A stretch of DNA of 64,000 nucleotides from CAYSPT01 sp964432985 (GTDB taxonomy: Bacteria > Muiribacteriota > CAYSPT01). The notes below the pieces were generated by a model. The model was not told where the DNA came from. It did no database searches and saw nothing but the letters and a program-made list of their open reading frames with translations. The DNA lies in the NCBI GenBank assembly GCA_964432985.1, contig CAYSPT010000009.1:48849-112848 (forward strand). The letters run 5' to 3'. Below, piece by piece: positions 17,228 to 24,917 of this stretch (within the stretch, counting starts at the first letter, position 1; every line of letters begins with the position of its first letter). The translations under genes and the position numbers were made by a program.

Positions 17228-18031
17228 ATGAACAGAAGCTGGATGGTTCGATTAAGACGGTGCTTTTCAGTTACGATTTTGTGCTGTTACCTTTCAGTCC
17301 TCTTTCCTCAGGATAAGGTTCACTCCTTAAACAACGGCACAACCACTGTTAAAGAGGTCGACATAATTGAAAAGACTATCAACTGGGACAGCAAGAAACG
17401 AATCGGGAAAATCATTTTTGACAGCATCAAAGAAGACCGCGCTCAAAATAGCCCCATCGACTTCAAGAAAATGCAGAAGAAGATTTTAAACAAACCCCTT
17501 ATCACCCATTTTGCTATTCAACATGCCACCGGTCTTTCCTCCCCCGTACTACAGTATTGCCTGATGGGCCTGGCACCGCCCTGGGGAACCGCTATAGCCA
17601 CTTTGGCCGGGGGGATGATCGGCGGCCTGGGAAGCGCCGTTGGGTACGAGTACAGCGTCAATATGGAAAAAAAAGAGGGAGAAAGCACGGGCAGGATCTT
17701 CAACCGGGCTTTCAAAAGCATCAGTGCTCCCTACTTTCTGGGAAGCGCCATGGGAGGCATTGCGGGGGCCGTCCTGGGTCAGGTCCTGTGTCCCATTCCG
17801 TTCCTGGGTATCCTGATAGGCAACACCGTGGGGTCCCTGTTGGGCGGATTCCTATCGAACCTGTTCGTCAAGACACCCTTCGGTAAAAATTTCGGCGGAA
17901 AGATACAACAGATATGGAACAATTCCGCCGACTCGCTCTATAAGACGTTCCACGGCGGGAGAGGTCCTGACGAGGATCCCAGTGGAGAAAAGGGAGAAGG
18001 AGTCAAACGCGACTTCGCTCCCTCCTGGTAG
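17228..18031 (+). CDS. Secreted or membrane protein with glycine-zipper helices
   Basis: About 267 residues. N-terminal basic segment and hydrophobic stretch (FSVTILCCYLSVLFP) look like a signal peptide. Residues from about 100 on hold two long Gly/Ala-rich helical hairpins (AIATLAGGMIGGLGSAVGYEY; GSAMGGIAGAVLGQVLCPIPFLGILIGNTVGSLLGGFLSNL), a glycine-zipper pattern known from membrane-inserting or pore-like proteins. A charged tail follows. AGGGA lies before the chosen ATG; an ATG six bases earlier is equally possible. No family name can be given. A TATAAT box at 17156-17161 precedes it without a good -35. Confidence 0.7.
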   Translation: MNRSWMVRLRRCFSVTILCCYLSVLFPQDKVHSLNNGTTTVKEVDIIEKTINWDSKKRIGKIIFDSIKEDRAQNSPIDFKKMQKKILNKPLITHFAIQHATGLSSPVLQYCLMGLAPPWGTAIATLAGGMIGGLGSAVGYEYSVNMEKKEGESTGRIFNRAFKSISAPYFLGSAMGGIAGAVLGQVLCPIPFLGILIGNTVGSLLGGFLSNLFVKTPFGKNFGGKIQQIWNNSADSLYKTFHGGRGPDEDPSGEKGEGVKRDFAPSW

Positions 18032-18037
18032 TGAAGT

Positions 18038-18065
18038 TTGAACCGCCGTTGAGGCAGAGTATAAT
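18038..18065 (+). promoter_or_regulatory. Candidate promoter for the phosphodiesterase-like gene
   Basis: TTGAAC (18038-18043), 16-base spacer, TATAAT (18060-18065). The start would be near 18072, about 20 bases before the ATG at 18093. It begins right after the stop of the preceding gene. Confidence 0.5.
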
Positions 18066-18092
18066 AACCGAACTGTACAGAAAGAGAACGTT

Positions 18093-20012
18093 ATGAGATC
18101 AAGAACTGCGGCAATAATGACAACAGTGCTCGGGTTGAGCTTTCTGCTCACCGGATTCCACCTGTCACCGGCCAGAGCGGAGCGTGGGGGCATCCACCCC
18201 GGAGCGCACCGGGTCCTTCACTTCGAGCAGTGGGCGCAGCTGCCCCTCCAGGGAGTGAGGAGCATCGAGACCGACATCAGGTATACCGACGGTATTTTCT
18301 ACATGGCCCACGACGCCGACGAAGAGGACAGAGAACGCACGCTGCACCGCCTGTTATGGGATGTCATTGCCGAAATGGCGGACTATTATTCAGGAGAAGA
18401 GACAACCTTCATCTACCTGGACATCAAGAAGTCCGGGGGCCTCAGGGGTGCCGCCCGACTTTACGCTGAAATTTCACGTCTCCACGACTCCTGCCCACAG
18501 CTCAACATCAGGTGGGTTCTCACCGGCGAGGGTCCCAGCGCCTACGTATTATACTTCAGGGAACACCCCGAAGCACTCGACCTGATCGGACTTGACCTGC
18601 TGGTGAAAAAACAGGACGCGAACAGAACATACCGGGCTAAGGATTACACCATAAAACGGGATTACCTGGACCTCAACGTCCAGGACAGGGATCCGGTCGC
18701 CTTCGTTTTTGGCAAAACTCCGAAAACCTCGGTCCTGGAATTTTATCTCTCTCCCGGTAACCATCACCTTCTGGCCGACTGGCTGAAACGCCCCCCGGGC
18801 GGCCAACGGGACGTTTACCCTATCAGGCTCTGGACACCAAACAAAAAGAAGACAGTACACGAAATCATCGATCTCGTCAAAGAAGCGAGGGAAAACGGCG
18901 GTCTGCACCGGGACCGTGATCTATACCTTTGCAACGATCATGACGCGGCACGCCAGTTTCTATGGCTGGCCGAAGACGCTGAGGTCACCGGACAGATGGG
19001 ATTCAACACCTATCGGGATACCGGCCGCGACGCCGCAGTGAGCACCATCGCGTTTAACGGCCGGCAGTACATCGTTGAAGTCCACCGCACACACACCGGC
19101 GGCAAGGGCTTGTGGTACAGCACGCACCGGCGCAACCTGGAAACCTCGGTGTTCACCGTGCTTAAGGCAGCGACCAGGTACGATACCGGAATGGACCCCG
19201 ACGTGGCCCTGGTGGAACACGACGGATCCGTGTACGTGTGTGAAGTACACTGGGACACCAAAAGGGGCAAGAGCAGCGTCTGGTATTCCTGGTTCAAGCT
19301 TGATCTGCACTCCGGAACGCTTGACAGAACCGCCCACGGTAAGCTGTGCAAGGGACGTTTACCCACCGTCTCCCTGGTATCGGTAGTTGACCGGGTTTAC
19401 GCAGCGGTCATGAACGAAGCCGGCGGCAACCACAGGCTCAGCCTGAGTCTGCTCGGAGCTGATCCGGAAAATCCATCATCCATGAAACGTCTGCACAACG
19501 CCGGGGTCGGTTACCGGGGTGTGCAGCCTGACATTGCCGTCATGGCCGTGGATGAAGGTCTTCTGGTGACTGAGGTGCACACATCGCAGAATCACAACAC
19601 CTTGTGGAGTACGCAGTTTACCTTCGACCTGAACGGGAGGCTCAGGTCAGGTACCGTCCCCCGGCAGTACGACAGGGGTAACAATCCCTCGATATCCATC
19701 ACCATGCCCGGGGACGCAAGAGCAACGAACGAAGCTATCGTCCTGGAAACCCATAGCGGGGGAAATGACAGGCTGTGGTACACCCTGACCCGGCTGGGAC
19801 ACTGGCAGAAGTCTGAAGGTCTCGTATCGGAACAATTCAGGATTCCTGCCACCTTCGTTCACGGTCACTACGACACCGGGAAAAATCCCTCGGTTTCCCT
19901 GGACAGCGAAGTAGACCATGGGGTGGTCATGGTCGAAATTCACGAAACGGGAGAGCGGAAACTCTGGATGGACTCGTGGCACATCGCTCCCTGGACAGAC
20001 CGTCTCCCGTGA
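18093..20012 (+). CDS. Secreted PLC/GDPD-like phosphodiesterase with six C-terminal repeats
   Basis: 639 residues. Signal peptide to about residue 30 (HLSPARA-ER). The N-terminal half resembles glycerophosphodiester/sphingomyelinase-D-type barrels: a His in HPGAHR, Glu-x-Asp in SIETDIRYTDG and His-Asp in FYMAHDAD are spaced like the catalytic residues, and FIYLDIKKSG follows as the third strand. From about residue 305 six units of about 50 residues repeat a plan P-x-V-x-V ... V-E-V-H ... L-W-Y-S (YIVEVHRTHTGGKGLWYS, YVCEVHWDTKRG, LLVTEVHTSQNHNTLWS, VMVEIHETGERKLWM and two weaker ones), suggesting a six-bladed propeller. Possible exported lipid- or polymer-cleaving enzyme; activity not proven. 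Confidence 0.72.
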   Translation: MRSRTAAIMTTVLGLSFLLTGFHLSPARAERGGIHPGAHRVLHFEQWAQLPLQGVRSIETDIRYTDGIFYMAHDADEEDRERTLHRLLWDVIAEMADYYSGEETTFIYLDIKKSGGLRGAARLYAEISRLHDSCPQLNIRWVLTGEGPSAYVLYFREHPEALDLIGLDLLVKKQDANRTYRAKDYTIKRDYLDLNVQDRDPVAFVFGKTPKTSVLEFYLSPGNHHLLADWLKRPPGGQRDVYPIRLWTPNKKKTVHEIIDLVKEARENGGLHRDRDLYLCNDHDAARQFLWLAEDAEVTGQMGFNTYRDTGRDAAVSTIAFNGRQYIVEVHRTHTGGKGLWYSTHRRNLETSVFTVLKAATRYDTGMDPDVALVEHDGSVYVCEVHWDTKRGKSSVWYSWFKLDLHSGTLDRTAHGKLCKGRLPTVSLVSVVDRVYAAVMNEAGGNHRLSLSLLGADPENPSSMKRLHNAGVGYRGVQPDIAVMAVDEGLLVTEVHTSQNHNTLWSTQFTFDLNGRLRSGTVPRQYDRGNNPSISITMPGDARATNEAIVLETHSGGNDRLWYTLTRLGHWQKSEGLVSEQFRIPATFVHGHYDTGKNPSVSLDSEVDHGVVMVEIHETGERKLWMDSWHIAPWTDRLP

Positions 20013-20034
20013 GCTTGAGAGGAATCGGTTCATT

Positions 20035-20433
20035 ATGAAACAACTCGATCACATAGGAATTGCGGTCAAAGACATGGAGGAGGCCCGCCGGCGTTTCTCC
20101 GACATCCTGGAGGTGGAATTTTCATCTCCCGAAACATTGCCTGAGCAAGGAGTGGCGGTTTCCATGGCCGATGTGGGCGGCGTCTGGATTGAGCTTCTGG
20201 AACCCCTCTCTCCCGACAGCTCGGTGGGACGGTTTATCGCCAGCAAGGGTGAAGGACTTCACCACCTGGCCTTCCTGACCCCGGACCTGGGAGGGGCACT
20301 TCAAAAGCTGGCAAATCAGGGGATAGAGCTGGTGGACGAACAGCCCCGACCCGGCGCCCACGGCACTTCCATTGCTTTTATCCACCCCCGCTCTACCGCA
20401 CGGGTGCTCACGGAACTGGTGGAAGACACGTAA
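20035..20433 (+). CDS. mce: Methylmalonyl-CoA epimerase
   Basis: Interconverts (S)- and (R)-methylmalonyl-CoA. 132 residues, vicinal-oxygen-chelate (glyoxalase) fold with the two half-sites: DHIGIAVKDMEEA and EGLHHLAFLTPDL. Metal ligands expected at the first His (LDHIG), a Glu in VWIELLEP, the second His pair and a final Glu in LTELVEDT. The ATG at 20035 has AGAGGA about 12 bases upstream; longer in-frame extensions run back into the preceding gene. With the mutase subunits and MeaB in the window, the assignment is firm. Confidence 0.92.
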   Translation: MKQLDHIGIAVKDMEEARRRFSDILEVEFSSPETLPEQGVAVSMADVGGVWIELLEPLSPDSSVGRFIASKGEGLHHLAFLTPDLGGALQKLANQGIELVDEQPRPGAHGTSIAFIHPRSTARVLTELVEDT

Positions 20434-20437
20434 AACC

Positions 20438-21151
20438 ATGGACAGCGACAAACCGATAGCTTTTGAAGCCTACGAAGAACTGGCGGAAGCCTACGCCGCC
20501 CGGGTAGATACCAAACCTCACAATGCCTACTACGACCGGCCGGCAGTCCTGGGCCTTTTACCCGATGTAGCCGGACTGGATGTTCTCGACGCTGGATGCG
20601 GGCCCGGTGCATATACCGAAGCGCTGCTTCAGCGGGGAGCGAAGGTGACGGCGCTTGATGTGAGTCCCAGAATGGTCGCCCTGGCTAAAGAAAGGCTAGG
20701 GAGGAAAGCCGACGTTCGTGAAGCGGATATCACCAAACCAATGCCGTTTTTAGCGGGCGAATCATTTGACCTCATCGTGTCTCCGCTGGTTTTTGGTTAT
20801 ATTCGTGATCCGAAACCAGTATACAAAGAATTCTACCGCCTCCTTCGACGGGGGGGACATTTCGTCTTCTCGGAAGGACATCCCTTTTTTGATTTTATCT
20901 TCTTTAAATCAAAAAATTACTTCGCCACGGAGCAGGTTGAATGCGAGTGGGCAGGATTTGGCCAACGCGTCATCATGCCGAGTTTCAGGCGGTCTTTGAG
21001 CGCCCTGGTGAATCCTTTGATCGAAGCAGGATTCGCACTGGAGAAAATACTGGAGCCCCTGCCGACAGAAGAGTTCAAGGAAGCCGATCCCCAGGATTAC
21101 GAATTGCTATTGAAGCAGCCCTGTTTCATCTGTATCCGGGCCCGGAAATAA
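20438..21151 (+). CDS. Class I SAM-dependent methyltransferase
   Basis: About 237 residues. Motif I VLDAGCGPGAYTEALLQRGA binds S-adenosylmethionine, the acidic end of the second strand is VTALDVSPRM, and post-motif strings FDLIVSPLVFGYI and LLRRGGHFVFSEGHP fit the fold of ubiquinone/menaquinone-type C-methyltransferases. Substrate unknown. The start lies 4 bases after the epimerase stop, so translation is probably coupled. A second methyltransferase follows. Confidence 0.88.
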   Translation: MDSDKPIAFEAYEELAEAYAARVDTKPHNAYYDRPAVLGLLPDVAGLDVLDAGCGPGAYTEALLQRGAKVTALDVSPRMVALAKERLGRKADVREADITKPMPFLAGESFDLIVSPLVFGYIRDPKPVYKEFYRLLRRGGHFVFSEGHPFFDFIFFKSKNYFATEQVECEWAGFGQRVIMPSFRRSLSALVNPLIEAGFALEKILEPLPTEEFKEADPQDYELLLKQPCFICIRARK

Positions 21152-21204
21152 TTGATGAGACAATATTTTTCCAAACCTGGAGGCACCGTAACGGGAGAAA
21201 AACA

Positions 21205-21822
21205 ATGTATCAGCAGGTAAAGAAATACCTAAAGCAAGCCTACGATGACAAAGTAGAGGAGCGCGACCGCACCGGAGTCTCTCCATGGAAACACCGTGAA
21301 CGGCAGCATTTTCTCGATCTGCTGCAGGTAGAAGGAAAAACGAGTCTCCTGGACCTGGGAAGCGGCCCGGGAGTGCATGGGAAATTTTTCAGGGACGCCG
21401 GGCTTACGGTGACCTGTATAGATCTTTCTCCCGGGATGGTCAATCAGTGCCGGGCAAAAGGCCTCACTGCTTACGAGATGGACTTTAGCAACCTTGACTT
21501 CCAGCCCGGTACCTTCGACGCGGTGTTCGCCATGAACAGCCTGCTGCACCTGCCGCGGGAGAAGCTGAAAACCGTTCTGGAGAATATCCAGGGATTGCTC
21601 AAAATAAACGGTTTGTATTACTGGGGGCAGTACGGAGGGAAAGATCACGAAGGTATCTGGGAATCGGACCACTATGAACCTAAACGGTTCTTTTCCTTTA
21701 TGACCGACGATTGTATTCAAACGGTTGCCGGAAAGTATTATTCCGTGATTTCTTTCAAGCAGATCGCTGTGGAGGGTAAAAACGATATACATTTTCAGTC
21801 GTTGGTATTGAGGAGACGATAG
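21205..21822 (+). CDS. Class I SAM-dependent methyltransferase (second)
   Basis: About 205 residues. Motif I SLLDLGSGPGVHGKFFRDAG, then CIDLSPGMVNQCRAKG and FDAVFAMNSLLHLPREKLK, give a clear class I methyltransferase. It is only loosely similar to the neighbour at 20438. GGGAG lies seven bases before the ATG. Both genes interrupt the run epimerase - B12 subunit - MeaB, and their substrate is unknown; a role in the methylmalonyl pathway is not obvious. Confidence 0.87.
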   Translation: MYQQVKKYLKQAYDDKVEERDRTGVSPWKHRERQHFLDLLQVEGKTSLLDLGSGPGVHGKFFRDAGLTVTCIDLSPGMVNQCRAKGLTAYEMDFSNLDFQPGTFDAVFAMNSLLHLPREKLKTVLENIQGLLKINGLYYWGQYGGKDHEGIWESDHYEPKRFFSFMTDDCIQTVAGKYYSVISFKQIAVEGKNDIHFQSLVLRRR

Positions 21823-21826
21823 TACA

Positions 21827-22036
21827 ATGAATAAACCGCCGGCGGAGATTTGGCAGGATATCCCTCCGGGGCAGCGATTTCAAAGCGAACATCGGATATG
21901 TCCTGGGCAGGACGTACTGGAACCGAGGATACGACACGGAAGTCGATTTTTTTTCAAGCGCAACGAAGCAGGTGCGGTCAATTACGAACCGCTGCAGATT
22001 ATTTGTGAGTTATTCGGGTACAATCAAGTGAAATGA
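21827..22036 (+). CDS. Small hypothetical ORF, 69 residues
   Basis: An ATG five bases after the methyltransferase stop opens a 69-codon frame that nearly fills the gap to the B12-subunit gene. No recognisable motif and a poor ribosome site. Another frame of the same stretch (about 21845-22035, lacking a start codon) reads like a decayed fragment, so this may be gene debris rather than a working gene. Confidence 0.3.
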   Translation: MNKPPAEIWQDIPPGQRFQSEHRICPGQDVLEPRIRHGSRFFFKRNEAGAVNYEPLQIICELFGYNQVK

Positions 22037-22054
22037 AGAGAGGGAGGAGATGAC

Positions 22055-22471
22055 ATGTCAGACCGTCCCATCAAAGTGCTCATCGGAAAACCCGGTCTCG
22101 ACGGCCACGACCGCGGCGCAAGGGTGGTAGCCCAGGCCCTGGTCGACGCTGGAATGACAGTTGTGTACACGGGACTTCACCAGACTCCCGAACAGATAGC
22201 CGAAGCGGCCATGGACGAAGATGTTGACTGCATCGGTCTGAGCATCCTGTCCGGAGCACACAATCACGTGCTCCCGCGGGTGGTCGAATGCCTTAAGGAA
22301 CGTGGTTGCGATACTATTCCCGTGGTAGCCGGTGGTATCATTCCCGAATCTGACTGGGAGCACCTGTACGCCTGTGGTATCACGGCGGTATTCGGACCCG
22401 GTTCGCGCATCGAATCAATTGTGGGGAAAATTAGAGAACTTGTTCCACGCCAGGAAGGCGCTCCTCAGTGA
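22055..22471 (+). CDS. Methylmalonyl-CoA mutase, B12-binding small subunit
   Basis: 138 residues: a free-standing cobalamin-binding domain. The D-x-H-x-x-G motif is D16-G-H18-D-R-G21 (GLDGHDRGARVVA), where H18 is the lower cobalt ligand; the SILSGAH and VAGGIIPESD segments complete the nucleotide-tail pocket. Strong GGAGG ribosome site eight bases before ATG. It must pair with the catalytic subunit coded 8 kb away. Its stop codon TGA overlaps the start of a short leader ORF, see 22468. Confidence 0.95.
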   Translation: MSDRPIKVLIGKPGLDGHDRGARVVAQALVDAGMTVVYTGLHQTPEQIAEAAMDEDVDCIGLSILSGAHNHVLPRVVECLKERGCDTIPVVAGGIIPESDWEHLYACGITAVFGPGSRIESIVGKIRELVPRQEGAPQ

Positions 22472-22545
22472 AATCCCCAACGGATAAAATTTGGGAACTG
22501 GACTCCCCCCGGGAAGGTATCTCACTGTGAAATCCCCAACGGATA
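22451..22545 (+). repeat. 59-bp offset duplication of the meaB start region
   Basis: The 36 bases at 22451-22486 are repeated at 22510-22545, 59 bases later. The ribosome site (GGAAGG) and the first seven codons from GTG on are almost identical; the rest has diverged. The first copy overlaps the stop of the B12-subunit gene (GTGA), the second is the meaB start. Confidence 0.9.
22468..22530 (+). CDS. Leader mini-ORF (20 codons), relic copy of the meaB N-terminus
   Basis: GTG at 22468 overlaps the B12-subunit stop; the first six codons (VKSPTD) equal those of MeaB, then the frame diverges and ends in a TGA that overlaps the real meaB GTG. It has a good GGAAGG site. Whether it is translated is unknown, but its position would pass ribosomes from one gene to the next. 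Confidence 0.4.
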   Translation: MKSPTDKIWELDSPREGISL

Positions 22546-23471
22546 CGATCCGGGCGGGTGACAGACGGGCGGCGGCGCGCCTGATCAGCCGTCTCGAATC
22601 CTATGATCCCGGGGCTCTGGAGGTCCTGAGTCAACTGTCAAGCGGTCACGTCCGGGCGCACCTGGTGGGCTTCACCGGACCTCCGGGGGTGGGGAAAAGC
22701 ACCCTGCTGAACTCCCTGGTCAAATACATTCGGGAGCGTGGAGAAACAATCGGGGTCATTTCCTTCGATCCCGTCAGCCCCTTTACCGGAGGAGCACTTC
22801 TCGGCGACCGGATACGGATGCAGCAGCACGCCACCGACTCCGGAGTGTATATCCGCAGCGTGCCGGTGCGCAGAAACCTGATCGACGCGGCAGCGGCGGT
22901 GGAGCTCATCGTACCGGTAATGGACGCCATGGGATTCAGATATATCATGATAGAGACCGTGGGAGTGGGGCAGTCGGAACCCGAAGTGGCCGACCTGGCC
23001 GACACCATGGTGGTGCTGGAAGCCCCGGGTCTCGGCGACGAAATTCAGATGATGAAAACCGGCCTATCCGAAACCGGTGATATTTTCGTGCTCAACAAGA
23101 AAGACCTGCCGGGAGCCGACCAGGCCATGGCCCGATGGCACGCCAACCACAACCGGAAGACCGGTGACGGAAGCTGGACCTGCCCGCTGATCATCACCTC
23201 GGCGGTAACCGGAGACGGAATCGACGAGCTCTGCCAGGCAATCCAGAAGCATCTTACCTACCTGACTGAAGAGAACCGGCTCCAGCCGAACCGCACGAAA
23301 AAACGTACCAACCGACTGCGAAGATTGCTTTCATTCAGGGTCAGCCGCTGGGTCAAGCATCGATTGGAAAACGACGATTCCCTGTCCGAACTGCTGCGGA
23401 CAGCAGCGAAAGGCAACGAGGATATGACCGCTGCCATCAACCGGATCATGACACAGTTGGGGTTGGACTGA
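22527..23471 (+). CDS. meaB: MeaB/ArgK-type GTPase, methylmalonyl-CoA mutase chaperone
   Basis: P-loop GTPase that loads and protects the adenosylcobalamin cofactor of methylmalonyl-CoA mutase. About 314 residues from GTG at 22527. Walker A GPPGVGKSTLLN, switch region DPVSPFTGGALLGDRIRMQ, Walker B-like IETVGVGQSE, and NKKD base-recognition motif are all present. GGAAGG lies about ten bases upstream of the start. Cotranscribed with the B12-binding mutase subunit. Ends two bases from the stop of the convergent moeA. Confidence 0.95.
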   Translation: MKSPTDTIRAGDRRAAARLISRLESYDPGALEVLSQLSSGHVRAHLVGFTGPPGVGKSTLLNSLVKYIRERGETIGVISFDPVSPFTGGALLGDRIRMQQHATDSGVYIRSVPVRRNLIDAAAAVELIVPVMDAMGFRYIMIETVGVGQSEPEVADLADTMVVLEAPGLGDEIQMMKTGLSETGDIFVLNKKDLPGADQAMARWHANHNRKTGDGSWTCPLIITSAVTGDGIDELCQAIQKHLTYLTEENRLQPNRTKKRTNRLRRLLSFRVSRWVKHRLENDDSLSELLRTAAKGNEDMTAAINRIMTQLGLD

Positions 23472-23473
23472 CT

Positions 23474-24679
23474 TCAGATCTGACCTGTATATGAGTATAC
23501 CCGTCCCAGACGGCTGCCCTCGCTATCGAGCCTGAGGAAGCAGTTGCTTCGTATCGTCGGCGACACCGCGTAAGAAGCCTGAAACCGTTCCAGCGTCACT
23601 TTGGCCTCTCCCTGACTGTCCTCAGTCATGGTACCCCGGTAAAATCGGGTTTTGCCTTTGAGCCGGGGAGGGTCGTGGGTCAGTTCAGCCACCCTGCCCT
23701 CTTCCCGCACAGGAAGCCCGTAGTAGCGCCTGACCAGCGGGAGGAAAAAGAACCTGAAGCCAACCATGGTGGAGATGGCGTTCCCCGGCAGCCCCAGCCA
23801 GCAACATCCGTCATCTCTAACGGCCAGCAGATTGGGCTGGCCGGGTCTCATGGCCACTCCGTGAAAGAGAATGCGATACCCCGTCTCTTCAAGCACGCCG
23901 GGGATGTAATCCTTCTGTCCCATGGAGATACCACCGGTGGAGACAACAATTTCGGCCGGTGCTTCATCGGCCAGGGTACGGGTCAGTTCCCTGTCGTCGG
24001 GAACCGATCGGCAGAGTGTCAGATCGAGGCCAAGCCGGTTCACTTCCGTCTTGAGGAATGTTTTGGATGAGTTGTAGATCATCCCCGGTTTCAGCGGTTG
24101 TCCCGGATCGACAATTTCCGATCCGGTTGATACGATGCCGATGCGGGGCGGGGTTTTGACGTTGATCCGGGCAAAACCCTGGCTGGCCAAGACCAGCAAA
24201 GAAGTGGAATCAAGCACTCTGCCTTTCTCATACAACTTTTGACCGGAATCCAGGTCTTCACCTTTGATTCTCACATTCAGACCACGGCGGGACGGAAGCT
24301 CAAACTCGACATAACCGCCTTGCGGTTCACGGCACTCCTCTACCGGTACTACCGAATCCGCACAGGAGGGAAGTTCCGCACCGGTCATGATCCGATGGGC
24401 GTGCCCCTGACCGGCGCACTGAGGATGATCCGAAGCGTAGAGAGTGTCGATAACCGGCAGGCGGCACAGACCGCTCGCACCGGTGTGCCGATAGGCGAAT
24501 CCGTCCATGGCAGAGTTGGTAAACGGCGGTGAAGGCAGCGCAGCATACGCAGTGTCCGCCAGAACACATCCACGGACGTCCTCAAGCGGCCGTTCCTCCA
24601 CTTTCGCGGACCCGGCAACGTATTCGATTCCGCCGATTAAATCCAGGGCTTCTTCAAAAGGCATCAAAGGTTTATCCAT
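23474..24679 (-). CDS. moeA: Molybdopterin molybdenumtransferase MoeA
   Basis: Inserts molybdate (or tungstate in related paralogues) into adenylylated molybdopterin. 401 residues, standard length. Family strings: PPFTNSAMDGFAYR near the N-terminus, RIMTGAELP, IKGEDLDSGQ, the MogA-like domain with VSTGSEIV and STGGISMGQKDYIP, MRPGQPNLL and LGLPGNAISTMVGF; the C-terminal domain IV follows. No operon partner; it is convergent with meaB. It probably serves the AOR enzyme coded at 8-10 kb. Confidence 0.95.
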   Translation of the reverse strand: MDKPLMPFEEALDLIGGIEYVAGSAKVEERPLEDVRGCVLADTAYAALPSPPFTNSAMDGFAYRHTGASGLCRLPVIDTLYASDHPQCAGQGHAHRIMTGAELPSCADSVVPVEECREPQGGYVEFELPSRRGLNVRIKGEDLDSGQKLYEKGRVLDSTSLLVLASQGFARINVKTPPRIGIVSTGSEIVDPGQPLKPGMIYNSSKTFLKTEVNRLGLDLTLCRSVPDDRELTRTLADEAPAEIVVSTGGISMGQKDYIPGVLEETGYRILFHGVAMRPGQPNLLAVRDDGCCWLGLPGNAISTMVGFRFFFLPLVRRYYGLPVREEGRVAELTHDPPRLKGKTRFYRGTMTEDSQGEAKVTLERFQASYAVSPTIRSNCFLRLDSEGSRLGRVYSYTGQI

Positions 24680-24797
24680 AGCGGTTTTATTCCTATCACA
24701 AGCCCTTGAGACATGTCAATAATTCTAAGGTTACCTTTCTTCCATACAGTTAAATCTTTCACCAATTCAGAGTGCAAGCTCAAGAGATATCCCTTGT

Positions 24798-24826
24798 TTG
24801 ACTTTTGCGATTTACGGCACTATAAT
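24798..24826 (+). promoter_or_regulatory. Sigma70-type promoter of the transcarbamylase gene
   Basis: TTGACT (24798-24803), ideal 17-base spacer, TATAAT (24821-24826). Predicted start near 24833, giving a leader of about 85 bases that contains a small terminator-like hairpin. Confidence 0.75.
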
Positions 24827-24846
24827 AGCTCTGTTGACTGAGGTTC

Positions 24847-24869
24847 AGGCACTGGTTTGGTGCCTTTTT
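24847..24869 (+). terminator. Possible attenuator hairpin in the transcarbamylase leader
   Basis: AGGCAC (24847-24852) pairs with GTGCCT (24860-24865) over a 7-base loop and is followed by five Ts. It lies between promoter and gene, so it would act as a leader terminator. The stem is short (6 bp), hence low certainty. Confidence 0.4.
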
Positions 24870-24917
24870 CATAGTTTTATTTAGTAAATAGGGAAAGATG
24901 ATAAGGAGGAGCAGTAT

